Below are positions 36,372-45,711 of a stretch of DNA of 64,000 nucleotides, piece by piece. The notes under the pieces are model-generated. The model ran no database searches and was not told where the DNA came from. It saw nothing but the letters and a program-made list of their open reading frames with translations. The first letter of the stretch is position 1, and each line of letters opens with the position of its first letter. Both the position numbers and the translations under genes were made by a program. The DNA comes from Bacteroidales bacterium (GTDB taxonomy: Bacteria > Bacteroidota > Bacteroidia > Bacteroidales > 4484-276): contig JACZJL010000007.1 in the NCBI GenBank assembly GCA_014860585.1, positions 54,542 through 118,541 on the forward strand. The letters run 5' to 3'.

Positions 36372-37424
36372 ATGCAAATACCTATTGAAAATATTTACTT
36401 TCTACTTTGCTATGCCTGGAATAAGCTAGACGAGAAGGAACGCGTAGACGTTTGCATTGACGACAAAACAGAATTGCTTGACCTTTTTGCAAAGGTTTTA
36501 ATCAACGCCACTAAAATGATATTAAAGAGAGGTATTGATAAAAACTATGTTGACCATACAGAAGTAATTGGAGGCGTTAAAGGGAAAGTTCAAATCAGCC
36601 AAACACTCAAAAGCAACTTGCTTTTCAAGCAAAGAACCATTTGCAATTTTGATGATTTTTCTGCAAACATACTTTTAAACCAAATTTTAGTTTCAACAAT
36701 AAACAGGCTTATCCGAACCAAAGGTCTTGACAGGCAACTTAAAAGCGATTTAGTTTCCTTACAAAGAATGCTCTCCGGCATTGACCAAATTGAAATTACC
36801 AATCCATTATTCAAACAAGTTAGACTAAGCAGAAATAATCATTTCTATGGCTTTGTAATGAATGTTTGCCAAATCATTTACGAAAGCACATTTCCTTCGG
36901 AAGAGCAAGGAAAATATAAGTTTTCAGACTTTACAAGAGATGACAGTAAGATGAATCAGCTGTTTGAAGCATTCATCAGGAATTTTTATAGAATAGAACA
37001 GAACAAATACAAAACAGTTAAAAAGGAAACCATAAAGTGGCAGTTCGACAATACTGACATCGAAAGTTATCAGTACTTGCCGCAAATGGAGACAGACATT
37101 ACTTTGGAAAATGAAACAGAGAAAGTAATAATTGATGCTAAGTTTTATCGAGAAACAATGACTTTGAATTATGACAAGGAAAAAATTAAATCATCCAATA
37201 TGTACCAGTTGTTCAGCTATCTGTTAAACCAGCAAGAGAACAATTCTAAAACTCAAAATGCAACCGGGATTTTGCTTTATCCGACAATTGAAACAGACTA
37301 TAATTTGAACTTTAAATATGCTGGACATAAAATTTTGATAAGGACAGTTAACTTAAATTCAAATTGGAGAAATATTTCATCACGCTTAAAAGACATTATT
37401 GAATTTGATTCAATGCCAATTTGA
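36372..37424 (+). CDS. mcrC: McrC-type nuclease subunit of the McrBC system
   Basis: 350 residues. Opens IPIENIYFLLCYAWN, the usual McrC start, continues with EVIGGVKGKV and an inserted helical region, and contains a PD-(D/E)XK core: METDITLENETEKVIIDAKFYRE, with Asp, Asp and Lys of the active site. McrC stimulates the McrB GTPase and cuts DNA carrying modified bases. It is separated from mcrB by one codon and both share the AT-rich composition of this insert, which differs from the tex gene and the genes after 37.5 kb. Confidence 0.93.
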   Translation: MQIPIENIYFLLCYAWNKLDEKERVDVCIDDKTELLDLFAKVLINATKMILKRGIDKNYVDHTEVIGGVKGKVQISQTLKSNLLFKQRTICNFDDFSANILLNQILVSTINRLIRTKGLDRQLKSDLVSLQRMLSGIDQIEITNPLFKQVRLSRNNHFYGFVMNVCQIIYESTFPSEEQGKYKFSDFTRDDSKMNQLFEAFIRNFYRIEQNKYKTVKKETIKWQFDNTDIESYQYLPQMETDITLENETEKVIIDAKFYRETMTLNYDKEKIKSSNMYQLFSYLLNQQENNSKTQNATGILLYPTIETDYNLNFKYAGHKILIRTVNLNSNWRNISSRLKDIIEFDSMPI

Positions 37425-37508
37425 AAGTATAATTTATTAGGTAATCGTTACATCACATCTTCCCAATTGGCTTATTTTTGCCCAACATTATCTCAATCCT
37501 AACTTGAT

Positions 37509-39137
37509 ATGCTACAATTTATGAAATTGTTTTTACGCTCTTTTTCATTTGTCGTCATGATGTATCTCAGCCTGGCAGCGGGTGCAACCAGCATCGAAGT
37601 TTCGGGCGACGTTTCCGGAGTGTGGAATGTTGACACCGTGAAAGTGACCGGCGACATCAACATCCGGGAGGTGGAATCATTGTACATCAATCCGGGGGTT
37701 AAAGTGATCTTCCAGGGTGATTTTATGTTTAACATCAAAGGAAGGCTGCTGGCCGTTGGCTTGCCGGATCAACTTATTTACTTTACAAAAGCTGATACAA
37801 CAGGTTTCCACAACGATACCATTCCGGGTGGCGGCTGGCTTGGCATAAGATACGAGGCGCTCAATCCGGCAGTGGATTCTTCAATGTTCAGCTATTGCTG
37901 GTTTGAATATGGGAAAGCCGTTCACGAAGATTCGTTGCTCAAATACGGAGGAGCGATTTGCATCAGGGATTTCTCGAAAATAGAGATCAGCCGTTGCCAT
38001 TTCACGCAAAACAAAGCCATGGACAAGGGGGGCGCCATTTACCTGAAAAATGCGGATATCCTGCTTTTGCTCAACCAGTTCAGCAATAACATTGCCGGCG
38101 GCAGTAATCAGTTGTGGGGTTATGGCGGCGCCGTTTGCACGGACGACGGCGAGCCCATCATCATGCGAAACTCATTCGTGGGCAACTTGTCCACAGGGAT
38201 TGGCGGAGCGCTCGCCGTAAGGTTCACCGATTGTCCGGTTTATTTCAACACGTTCACCCAAAACCAGAGCGCCATCGGAGGGGCAATGGGAGTGTTGCAT
38301 GTCCCAGTTATCCGTCATGTGATCAGTAATAACCTTGTTTACGGCAATCTCGGCTATTTTTTCGGGGGAGGTGTTTCCAACAACAATTCCAGCCCGATCT
38401 GGGTAAACAATACGATTGTGTTTAATTCCTGTATGTCGTATGGTGGTGGATTTTACTGCAAAGACTCGATTAACCCGAAGGTTTATAATACAATCATCTG
38501 GGGAAATCAGGCAGGTGTTGGTACGCAGGTTTACCTTTGGGACAGTTTTGCGCAGGCGAGTTTTTACCACTGTGATGTTCAGGAGGGATGGGAAGGCTTT
38601 GCCGGTGCAGGCAGCGGCGGAGCGTATATTGGCGAATACATCAACAACATTGATGCTGACCCCATGTTCGAAAATATTGGAGAATCCATGTTTTGGTTAA
38701 CCGAAACATCACCCTGTATCAACACCGGCATGCCCGACACCACCGGGTTGATGATTCCTGAAACTGACCTCGCGGGTAGTCCGCGATTCATAGGCCAAAA
38801 CATTGATATGGGGGCTTATGAATATCAGTTCCCGATTGGAATTCAGGAACAGGCCATTTTTAATGACGCGGTGTTTTATGCCCCTTATCCAAATCCGGCT
38901 GCCGAAAATGTTACTTTTTCCTTTTACCTGTTGCAACCTGCCGAAGTCACGCTTTCGATCTGCAACACCTCCGGACAAATAGTAAAAACCTTCGCACCGG
39001 GAATTTTAAATAATGGCAAACATGAGTTTTCATGGCAAGTAGATGGCGAACAGGGTATGATGAAGCCGGGAGTATATACCTGCATACTTTCAGTTGGCAC
39101 AAAAACTTTCGAACGGAAGGTGGTTATTTCAAGGTAG
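37509..39137 (+). CDS. Secreted right-handed beta-helix protein with T9SS C-terminal signal
   Basis: 542 residues; an internal ATG at 37521 is an equally good start before the signal peptide (LFLRSFSFVVMMYLSLAAGATS). The body is a parallel beta-helix: repeated short rungs such as GGAIYLKNADILLL, GGAVCTDDGEPIIMRNSF, GGGVSNNNSSPIWVNNTI, GAYIGEYINNIDADPMF. The end (ADLAGSPRFIGQNIDMGAYEY, then FYAPYPNPAAENVTFSFYL...FERKVVISR) is a choice-of-anchor stretch and a type IX sorting domain. Likely a surface polysaccharide-active or adhesive protein. TATTTTTG at 37473-37480 is a candidate promoter. Confidence 0.82.
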   Translation: MLQFMKLFLRSFSFVVMMYLSLAAGATSIEVSGDVSGVWNVDTVKVTGDINIREVESLYINPGVKVIFQGDFMFNIKGRLLAVGLPDQLIYFTKADTTGFHNDTIPGGGWLGIRYEALNPAVDSSMFSYCWFEYGKAVHEDSLLKYGGAICIRDFSKIEISRCHFTQNKAMDKGGAIYLKNADILLLLNQFSNNIAGGSNQLWGYGGAVCTDDGEPIIMRNSFVGNLSTGIGGALAVRFTDCPVYFNTFTQNQSAIGGAMGVLHVPVIRHVISNNLVYGNLGYFFGGGVSNNNSSPIWVNNTIVFNSCMSYGGGFYCKDSINPKVYNTIIWGNQAGVGTQVYLWDSFAQASFYHCDVQEGWEGFAGAGSGGAYIGEYINNIDADPMFENIGESMFWLTETSPCINTGMPDTTGLMIPETDLAGSPRFIGQNIDMGAYEYQFPIGIQEQAIFNDAVFYAPYPNPAAENVTFSFYLLQPAEVTLSICNTSGQIVKTFAPGILNNGKHEFSWQVDGEQGMMKPGVYTCILSVGTKTFERKVVISR

Positions 39138-39197
39138 GAGTTATAATTTTTGATAAAGAGCAAGCCGTCACTTACGCGTTCTAGTCTGCCAACTTCC

Positions 39198-41123
39198 TCA
39201 ATCATGAAACCTCCAGTCCAGTCCGAACTTGATTCCAAAGTCCTGCATCGGGTAATGTGGAACGGCGTAATAATCATATTCCTGGACGATAATGGATAGA
39301 ATATTCTGGGCTTTCAGAAAGAACCGCGTCCTTTTCACTTTAAAGTTGATGAAAAAGTCGGCATGGATAAAACCTCCGGTTTCCCGCTCGTTCTGCAGAT
39401 AAAAGGCACGCAGCGCAGGCATATAGCCATCGGCAAAATAGGGCGAATTGTAACGCAGATCAAACCCCGAACGGGTATCGAGCGCCCCTTTGACCAATTT
39501 CAAATTGAAAGTCATCGTGAGGTAAGCCATAAATTCCGGCAACCGGATGATGTCCTCCTGCGAAGACTTTTGGTAAACCGCTCTTCCGATGAGATCAAAT
39601 TTCCCCACCCGCTCCCCTTTTTCAAAATAAGCCTTAAACACTTCAACTGATGATCCGTATTGTGCCGGAAGGGTATCAGCGCCGATGTACAGGTGGTTGT
39701 TGATGGTGGAGATGTCAACTCCGAGTTTCAATTTATCCTGGGTAATAAAGGCTGAGAGTTTGTTCGACAGCGTTTTGCTGAAATTGTTGTCCCATGCAAA
39801 ATGGTTGGAAAAGTAATGCAGGTAGAAGTAAGGCGCCGCGTGGTTTGCAGTTTCGAAGCCAAAGTTAAAGGTAGTTCTGTACGTTTTTTTTCTTAAAATC
39901 TCGAGTTGGGCCAAACCAATGATCGAAAAATCGCCCTGGTACTCATCATCGGAAAGAATCAGGGAGGCGTTGCCTTCGAGATTAAACAGCGGGTGCGGGG
40001 TGAACCTGATTTCACCATGAGGTGTCAGATGGGTAAATGACTGGTTGACTAACGAATCCACAACCTTTGACAACTGGTGTTTAATCCCGAACAAAACGAG
40101 CAGCGGCTGTGGTTTCATGCGGTCGATATAGTCGGCATTTGACCACGCGAAAGCGATTTCAATCTTTTGAAAATACACCGAGTCATAAGTGTTGACCGAG
40201 TCAACATAAATGTTCTGATAGTAGCCCGATTGTGGATTCAGGTCGGAGTAAACCATCGCGTTCTTTTCATAATTGAAACTGTGCGAAAGTCTACCCAGCC
40301 TTAGCCTGAATCGCTCGTCGGGGATATAGCCCGAATCCTGCTTCGGCATTTCCTTTTTTGCTGAAATCTGGTAATATTGCTGCAAATAGACGCCGGCTTT
40401 CCGAATGGTATTTTGTGCATCACGCAGCCTGATATCGATGATTGAGCGGTCAGGCTCCAGGTTCATTTCGTACACCGAATCATATACGATCCCTCCGCTT
40501 TCCTGCACAATCACTTTATTGTTCGTGTAGTTGGCAATTACTCCATACTTCAGGTTATCGGTAAAATATTTCGCTTTAAAGGCCACCCTGCGGTTATTTG
40601 ATTTTTGTCGCTGGTAGGTTCCTAACGAATTAATGTGTTCAAAGTCAACCCCAACGGATAATTTTCGGAAAACCTTTTGCTGATGACGCACATTCAGCAT
40701 TTGTTCCTTGCTCGCGCCAAGAACAACATCCAGTTCAGTAAATGGCTTTGGATTGAGATAATATTTTATCTCTTCCTGCTGAAAAAGATAAGCGTCAAAA
40801 GTATTTATCCCGTAAGAAAAACCGGTAGGTCTGCTCACATTAAAATCGAGATCACGATAGGCCAAACCGGAATTTCCCAAAGTTGCATAAAACGGGATGC
40901 GGCTGTCGAGCCAGTTGTAAGCCTGAAAATCTACCAGGCTGGTATCATAGGAATTCAATCTGAGCGGACTTTGAAAATCGAGCCGGTTAAGGTAAAATAC
41001 TGCTGCATTGGAATCGGCTGGATAAAACGTCGGGTTATAGATCTGCCCCGTAACAGACCCAGCGATCATCAGCGCTGTAAACAAAGCATAAAAATGAAAT
41101 CTATTTCTCAACACCGGCTGCAT
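39198..41123 (-). CDS. Putative porin (Porin_10 type outer-membrane barrel)
   Basis: 641 residues with a signal peptide (FYALFTALMIAGSVTGQ). Sequence such as VFYLNRLDFQSPLRLN, YRDLDFNVSRPTGFSYGI, LDVVLGASKEQMLNVRH and VGVDFEHINSLGTYQRQ, followed by alternating amphipathic strands to the C-terminus (HYPMQDFGIKFGLDWRF), is that of the putative porin family common in Bacteroidota. Substrate unknown. It converges with the beta-helix gene. A minus-strand TATTTTTG at 41139-41146, 16 bases before the ATG, is the candidate promoter. Confidence 0.82.
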   Translation of the reverse strand: MQPVLRNRFHFYALFTALMIAGSVTGQIYNPTFYPADSNAAVFYLNRLDFQSPLRLNSYDTSLVDFQAYNWLDSRIPFYATLGNSGLAYRDLDFNVSRPTGFSYGINTFDAYLFQQEEIKYYLNPKPFTELDVVLGASKEQMLNVRHQQKVFRKLSVGVDFEHINSLGTYQRQKSNNRRVAFKAKYFTDNLKYGVIANYTNNKVIVQESGGIVYDSVYEMNLEPDRSIIDIRLRDAQNTIRKAGVYLQQYYQISAKKEMPKQDSGYIPDERFRLRLGRLSHSFNYEKNAMVYSDLNPQSGYYQNIYVDSVNTYDSVYFQKIEIAFAWSNADYIDRMKPQPLLVLFGIKHQLSKVVDSLVNQSFTHLTPHGEIRFTPHPLFNLEGNASLILSDDEYQGDFSIIGLAQLEILRKKTYRTTFNFGFETANHAAPYFYLHYFSNHFAWDNNFSKTLSNKLSAFITQDKLKLGVDISTINNHLYIGADTLPAQYGSSVEVFKAYFEKGERVGKFDLIGRAVYQKSSQEDIIRLPEFMAYLTMTFNLKLVKGALDTRSGFDLRYNSPYFADGYMPALRAFYLQNERETGGFIHADFFINFKVKRTRFFLKAQNILSIIVQEYDYYAVPHYPMQDFGIKFGLDWRFHD

Positions 41124-41138
41124 TTAAGTTTCAGAGGT

Positions 41139-41146
41139 CAAAAATA
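41139..41146 (-). promoter_or_regulatory. -7 promoter element (TATTTTTG) for the porin gene
   Basis: Minus-strand TATTTTTGAC, close upstream of the ATG at 41123, implying a very short leader. Confidence 0.45.
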
Positions 41147-41213
41147 GGTAAAATTCAACATTCACCTGATCTGGACTTTGTCACCTTTGAAACTCATTAT
41201 TAACCAGATAATG

Positions 41214-41221
41214 TATATTTG
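41214..41221 (+). promoter_or_regulatory. -7 promoter element (TATATTTG) for the EnvC-like gene
   Basis: TATATTTGCA at 41214-41223 overlaps the first possible in-frame start (TTG at 41219), so translation must begin further downstream, most simply at the ATG at 41303. Confidence 0.6.
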
Positions 41222-41302
41222 CATCACCAAAAACTTTCCACATTGATTAACCCTGTTAAAATAGCTGGCTTAATTAAAACTGCTCTCCTCAGCAGAACGG
41301 TC

Positions 41303-42508
41303 ATGGTTTTGGTAGTACTTTCTATGGTGTCCCTGCAGTTCCTGCAATCCCAGATTTCTGTAAAAGTAGCTGAAAACGAACGGATTAAGTTACAAGAAGA
41401 GATTAAATATACAGCAACCCTCATCGATAAAACACGCGATAGCAGGCAGATCACCCTATCTGATTTGTCGGTATTGCATGCCTCCATCAATTCCAGAAAA
41501 AAGTTGATTGAAAATTACCGGACTGAACAGGAGTCCCTTTATGATACGATTTTTACTACGCTGATTCAGCTCGATGCGCTGAATGAGGAGATCAAATTAC
41601 TCAGGGAAGAATATGCACGAATGATCCTGGGTGCTTACCGGCAGGGAGACGCACGTCAGAGTCTCTTATACTTTTTTGCTGCTGACAATCTAAACCAGGT
41701 TTTTAACAGGCTAAACTGGTATCGGGCCTACACATCACACCGAAAGGAACAAATCCGTAACATCGAACGTGTTGAATCCTGTTATATCGCTGAGGCTGAA
41801 GTATTAGAGCAACGGCTTGAAAAAAATGAACTGCTGATAAAAGAATTATTCGCCGAAACACAACAATTGAATGGTGAAATCATGCGGAAAGACAGAGCGA
41901 TTGCCGAACTCAGCAAAAAAGAAAAAGAACTTGCCAGGAAATATGACCAATTGAACCAGTTCAATCATTACCTGAAAATTAAGGTAGAGCAAGCAGTTAA
42001 CGAAATGGATTCCAATTCCGGTGATGGAAGCCATTCCGAATCACCGGTTGTTAATGATCAGCAACTTTCTGAACTTTTTCAGCAAAACCTGGGCAAACTG
42101 CCCTGGCCATCAGAATTTGGAATTGTCACTTCACTGTTTGGCGAACATCAGCATCCTGACCTTCAACGGGTAAAGATAAAAAACAATGGGATTAATATGA
42201 TTACCGGAGCAGGGTCGAAGGCAAGATCGGTTTTCGATGGTGTGGTGACCCGTGTGATGGAGGTCAGAAACTTTCATAAAGTGGTTATAATCAGACACGG
42301 AGAGTATCTGACTGTTTACTCCAACCTGGCTGATGCTTCAGTAAAGCCTGGAGATAGAATAAGTATCAGGCAGGAACTCGGGACGATCTTCACCAATGCT
42401 GAAACTGCCAGAACGGAACTGCATTTTGAACTTTGGAAAGGGAAGACACTCCTTGATCCGTTGCCCTGGCTTGTTAACCAGCAGGATGCCGTGCAATATT
42501 GCAAGTGA
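41303..42508 (+). CDS. EnvC-like murein hydrolase activator (coiled coil plus degenerate LytM/M23 domain)
   Basis: 401 residues from the ATG at 41303. Signal sequence MVLVVLSMVSLQFLQSQ, then a long coiled coil (about residues 20-240; AENERIKLQEEIKYTATL, KDRAIAELSKKEKELARKYDQL), then an M23-fold domain (about 285-395). The zinc site is lost: the HxxxD motif is absent (GINMITGAG), the YAHL histidine is Asn (YSNL) and the final HxH is LHFE. That is the pattern of EnvC, which activates cell-division amidases rather than cutting peptidoglycan itself. Acts in the periplasm. Confidence 0.8.
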   Translation: MVLVVLSMVSLQFLQSQISVKVAENERIKLQEEIKYTATLIDKTRDSRQITLSDLSVLHASINSRKKLIENYRTEQESLYDTIFTTLIQLDALNEEIKLLREEYARMILGAYRQGDARQSLLYFFAADNLNQVFNRLNWYRAYTSHRKEQIRNIERVESCYIAEAEVLEQRLEKNELLIKELFAETQQLNGEIMRKDRAIAELSKKEKELARKYDQLNQFNHYLKIKVEQAVNEMDSNSGDGSHSESPVVNDQQLSELFQQNLGKLPWPSEFGIVTSLFGEHQHPDLQRVKIKNNGINMITGAGSKARSVFDGVVTRVMEVRNFHKVVIIRHGEYLTVYSNLADASVKPGDRISIRQELGTIFTNAETARTELHFELWKGKTLLDPLPWLVNQQDAVQYCK

Positions 42509-42686
42509 AATCAGGTTTTAACACATCATGGATCCCATGAGCAGCATTAAACCCTTTTACAGCATTACATTTTTCGATCAATAGTAATTTTGAGAATAAG
42601 CCACTCATAATCAAATTTTTGAATTCAAATTTAAAACTATTAACCCAACCGATTGTTCTCCTGTCAGAATTTATTTTTAAAAATAC

Positions 42687-42717
42687 TTGACTTCTGCTTT
42701 CGTACACACTATATTTG
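42687..42717 (+). promoter_or_regulatory. Promoter for queA
   Basis: TTG at 42687-42689, 20 bases, then TATATTTG at 42710-42717, a full consensus match 45 bases before the ATG. Confidence 0.75.
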
Positions 42718-42761
42718 CATCCTTTTTTAACAACATTATCTTTCTTTAACTCAATTAATCT

Positions 42762-43811
42762 ATGAAATTATCGCAATTTAAATTTCACCTTCCCCCAGAA
42801 CTAATTGCCCTTCAACCCACAGACAATCGTGACCAATGCCGGATGATGGTGCTTGACCGGAAAACACAAACCATCGAGCACAAGGTGTTTACCGACATCC
42901 TGAACTACTTTTCCGATGGGGATGTCATGGTATTGAACAACACAAAAGTTTTTCCGGCCAAACTGATGGGAATAAAAGAAAAGACCGGCGCCCGCATCGA
43001 AGTGTTCCTGTTGCGTGAACTGAACCAGGAAACCCGTTTGTGGGACGTGCTTGTTGATCCTGCACGAAAAATCAGGATTGGGAACAAACTCTATTTTGGC
43101 GATCAGGACGAACTGGTGGCCGAAGTCATTGACAACACCACATCGCGAGGCAGAACGCTCAGGTTCCTCTACGACGGTCCCTATCCCGAATTCAAGCGGA
43201 TGTTACAGGCGATGGGAAAAACTCCCTTGCCAAAGACCATTAACCGCGATGTAAAACCGGAAGATGAGGAATGGTATCAAACCATTTTTGCCAAACATGA
43301 GGGCGCAGTTGCAGCCCCCACTGCCGGACTGCACTTCAGCCGCGAGTTGATGAAACGCCTCGAACTGGCTGGTGTCAACTTCGCTGAATTAACGCTGCAT
43401 GCCGGTTTAGGCAATTTCCGCCAGATTGAAGTGGAAGATCTTTCAAAGCACAAAATGGATTCGGAGGATATGAGCGTTGATGAAATCTGTTCAGAAATCG
43501 TGAACAAGGCCAAAGACAACAAAAAGAAAGTTTGCGCTGTGGGAACCACCACAATGAAAGCCATGGAATCGGCACTTACCATTTCAGGGCATCTGAAACC
43601 GTTTAGCGGCTGGACCAACAAATTCATCTTCCCGCCTTACGAATTCCGCCTGGCCAACGCGATGGTTACCAACTTCCACCTTCCCGTGTCAAGCATGATG
43701 ATGCTGGTATCTTCATTCTCAGGATACGAATTTTTGATGAAAGCATACAAAGAAGCCGTTCAGAAAAAATACAAGTTCTTCTCCTACGGCGATGCAATGC
43801 TGATATTGTAA
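42762..43811 (+). CDS. queA: S-adenosylmethionine:tRNA ribosyltransferase-isomerase QueA
   Basis: 349 residues. Starts [19 protein letters not shown] and shows the family's [76 protein letters not shown], and [18 protein letters not shown]. QueA transfers the ribosyl part of SAM to preQ1 in tRNA, giving epoxyqueuosine. Length and motifs are complete. It stands alone with its own promoter. Confidence 0.97.
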   Translation: MKLSQFKFHLPPELIALQPTDNRDQCRMMVLDRKTQTIEHKVFTDILNYFSDGDVMVLNNTKVFPAKLMGIKEKTGARIEVFLLRELNQETRLWDVLVDPARKIRIGNKLYFGDQDELVAEVIDNTTSRGRTLRFLYDGPYPEFKRMLQAMGKTPLPKTINRDVKPEDEEWYQTIFAKHEGAVAAPTAGLHFSRELMKRLELAGVNFAELTLHAGLGNFRQIEVEDLSKHKMDSEDMSVDEICSEIVNKAKDNKKKVCAVGTTTMKAMESALTISGHLKPFSGWTNKFIFPPYEFRLANAMVTNFHLPVSSMMMLVSSFSGYEFLMKAYKEAVQKKYKFFSYGDAMLIL

Positions 43812-43812
43812 T

Positions 43813-43974
43813 AAAAAAGAGGCTGTATCAAAAGTCTTATCCCACGCAAAGAGCGCAAAGATTTCGCAAAGCACGCAAAGTGTAAGTACTTTAAAATAAA
43901 TATTTTACGTTCTTTGCGTTTCATCTTAGCGACCTTTGCGTGAACCGTTTAAACTTTTGAGACAGCCTCTTTTT
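43813..43974. mobile_element. MITE-like element with GAGGCTGT terminal inverted repeats
   Basis: About 162 bases bounded by AAAAAAGAGGCTGTATCAAAA on the left and ACTTTTGAGACAGCCTCTTTTT on the right, the reverse complement with one mismatch and one more base. GAGGCTGTCTCAAAA is the kind of end found on insertion sequences. Inside are inverted CGCAAAG words (ACGCAAAG / CTTTGCGT). It carries no gene. It sits between queA and ispD and could also act as a bidirectional terminator. Confidence 0.65.
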
Positions 43975-43988
43975 CGATACCCCAAAAA

Positions 43989-44678
43989 ATGAAAAAGACA
44001 GTAATCATAGTGGCCGGTGGCATAGGGCTGAGGATGAACAGCGAAACGCCAAAGCAGTTTCTCGAAATTGCAGGCAAACCTATGCTGATGCATACAATCC
44101 TGAAGTTTTTTCATTTCGATCAAAAAATGAATATCGTCCTTGTGCTGCCGTTCGATCATATTGACACATGGAATAGGCTATGTTCGCAGCATCGTTTCAC
44201 CATTCCACATCAAATTGAAACAGGCGGCAGCGAGCGTTTTTATTCGGTGAAAAAGGGACTTCAACATGCCATGCCCGGAGGCCTGGTGGCAATCCATGAC
44301 GGTGTAAGGCCGCTGGTTCAGGAACAGTTAATCAAAGATAGTTTTGAAGCTGCAGCAAAGTTTGGAAGCGCCATACCTGTGATCCCTCCCGCCGAATCGC
44401 TCAGGAAAACAGAAGGCGAATCGAGTTATCCCGTTGACCGTGATTTGTTTCTTCTGGTACAAACACCTCAAACTTTCAAAACCGACCTTATTGCCGAGGC
44501 TTATGAAAGACCTTTTAAGCCGGAATTTACCGACGATGCCACGGTATTTGAAGCAGCAGGACATACCATCCACCTCATCCCCGGAGCACCCGAAAACATC
44601 AAGATCACCAGGCCTGCCGATCTGATCTACGCCGAAGCCATCCTGCATCAACAAACCGGCGCACAGGCCAAACGCTGA
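43989..44678 (+). CDS. ispD: 2-C-methyl-D-erythritol 4-phosphate cytidylyltransferase IspD
   Basis: 229 residues. CTP-binding start VIIVAGGIGLRMNSETPKQF, then GKPMLMHTI, ETGGSERFYSVKKGL, VAIHDGVRPLV (metal-binding Asp), and ENIKITRPADLIYAEAIL at the end. It condenses methylerythritol phosphate with CTP in the non-mevalonate isoprenoid pathway. Size is normal; no ispF is adjacent. Confidence 0.95.
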   Translation: MKKTVIIVAGGIGLRMNSETPKQFLEIAGKPMLMHTILKFFHFDQKMNIVLVLPFDHIDTWNRLCSQHRFTIPHQIETGGSERFYSVKKGLQHAMPGGLVAIHDGVRPLVQEQLIKDSFEAAAKFGSAIPVIPPAESLRKTEGESSYPVDRDLFLLVQTPQTFKTDLIAEAYERPFKPEFTDDATVFEAAGHTIHLIPGAPENIKITRPADLIYAEAILHQQTGAQAKR

Positions 44679-44707
44679 ATTTCTGTTTACCTTCCTGCCA
44701 ACTAACC

Positions 44708-45086
44708 AGTGTTTGCCAGAAAACACTCTAAATTGATTTTCAACGATTTAATTTCCCCGCCCTCCCGACCTTGTCGGGATAAATTCCGGGAGTAAATCGT
44801 TGAAAATCATTGCTCCCTTTAATATCTTATTTTTTAATTTTCTTGCTTTTTTTAGCAGAATTTTCAAATGTCAAAAGACAAAAGACAAATAAATTCCAAA
44901 ATCAAATAAACAAATACAAAACATTTCCAGAGAGTTAGCTTTTTGTATTTTTTGTCATTAACTCCCAAAGCTTTGGGATGAGATTTATTTGTATTTTGAT
45001 GTTTGATTTTTGTTATTTCTCGCTTGTCCAGGTTAGGGTTGGAGCAAACAATGATTTTCAACTTTAAGAGTTTTCTGGCAAACACT
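44708..45086. repeat. Pair of inverted repeats enclosing a hairpin, between ispD and ruvC
   Basis: AGTGTTTGCCAGAAAA at 44708-44723 is exactly repeated in inverted orientation at 45071-45086. Inside, TGATTTTCAACGATTTA (44734-44750) pairs with TAAATCGTTGAAAATCA (44793-44809), with a further CCCGACCTTGTCGGG hairpin in the loop. The block looks like a small non-coding mobile or structured element. No gene lies in it; its right end abuts the ruvC -7 promoter. Confidence 0.55.
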
Positions 45087-45089
45087 GAC

Positions 45090-45097
45090 TATATTTG
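45090..45097 (+). promoter_or_regulatory. -7 promoter element (TATATTTG) for ruvC
   Basis: TATATTTGCA lies 23 bases before the TTG at 45120. It rules out the in-frame ATG codons further upstream (45003 and 45051) as starts. Confidence 0.55.
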
Positions 45098-45119
45098 CAC
45101 GGAATTAAACAATGAGAAG

Positions 45120-45677
45120 TTGGAAAATAAAACCGAACGGATAATTCTTGGCATTGACCCCGGCACAACAGTGATGGGCTATGGCGTAATCAGCGACAAC
45201 GGCAGGGCGATGAAAATGCTGGCGATGGGCGTGCTCAAACTGTCGAAATTCAGCAGCCAGCCTTTGCGCCTGCGCAAAATCTTTGAGCGCACCCTCGCTT
45301 TGGTTGACCAGTATAAGCCCGATGAGTTCTCCATTGAAGCGCCATTTTACGGTAAAAATGTTCAATCCATGCTCAAACTCGGGCGCGCACAGGGTGTTGC
45401 CATGGCTGCAGCACTTTACCGCGACATCCCGATTTTTGAATATTCGCCCCTGCAAATCAAAAAGTCCATCACCGGCAACGGAAACGCTTCCAAAGAACAG
45501 GTGGCCGCCATGCTCGAAAACCTGCTCAAGTTTGGCAAAAACCCCGACACGCTCGACGCTACCGATGGCCTCGCCGCCGCCGTCTGTCATTATTTCAAAC
45601 GCACAAAATCGCCCGAAGGCAAATCCTACACCGGCTGGAAGAGCTTCCTGACGGAGAACCCGGACAGAATTAAATGA
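45120..45677 (+). CDS. ruvC: Holliday junction resolvase RuvC
   Basis: 185 residues from TTG at 45120 ([16 protein letters not shown]). Earlier ATGs lie upstream of the promoter and would add non-conserved residues. The four acidic catalytic positions are visible: Asp in [13 protein letters not shown], Glu in [11 protein letters not shown], and Asp residues in [26 protein letters not shown] and [21 protein letters not shown] are typical. RuvC cuts Holliday junctions with RuvAB; those genes are elsewhere. Confidence 0.93.
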   Translation: MENKTERIILGIDPGTTVMGYGVISDNGRAMKMLAMGVLKLSKFSSQPLRLRKIFERTLALVDQYKPDEFSIEAPFYGKNVQSMLKLGRAQGVAMAAALYRDIPIFEYSPLQIKKSITGNGNASKEQVAAMLENLLKFGKNPDTLDATDGLAAAVCHYFKRTKSPEGKSYTGWKSFLTENPDRIK

Positions 45678-45711
45678 ACGAAATATGTTAAATAAAACAT
45701 GAATTATACCT

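Noticed and set aside
41303..42508. Active M23 endopeptidase
   Set aside because: The HxxxD, YxHL and HxH zinc and catalytic positions are replaced, as in EnvC-type activators.
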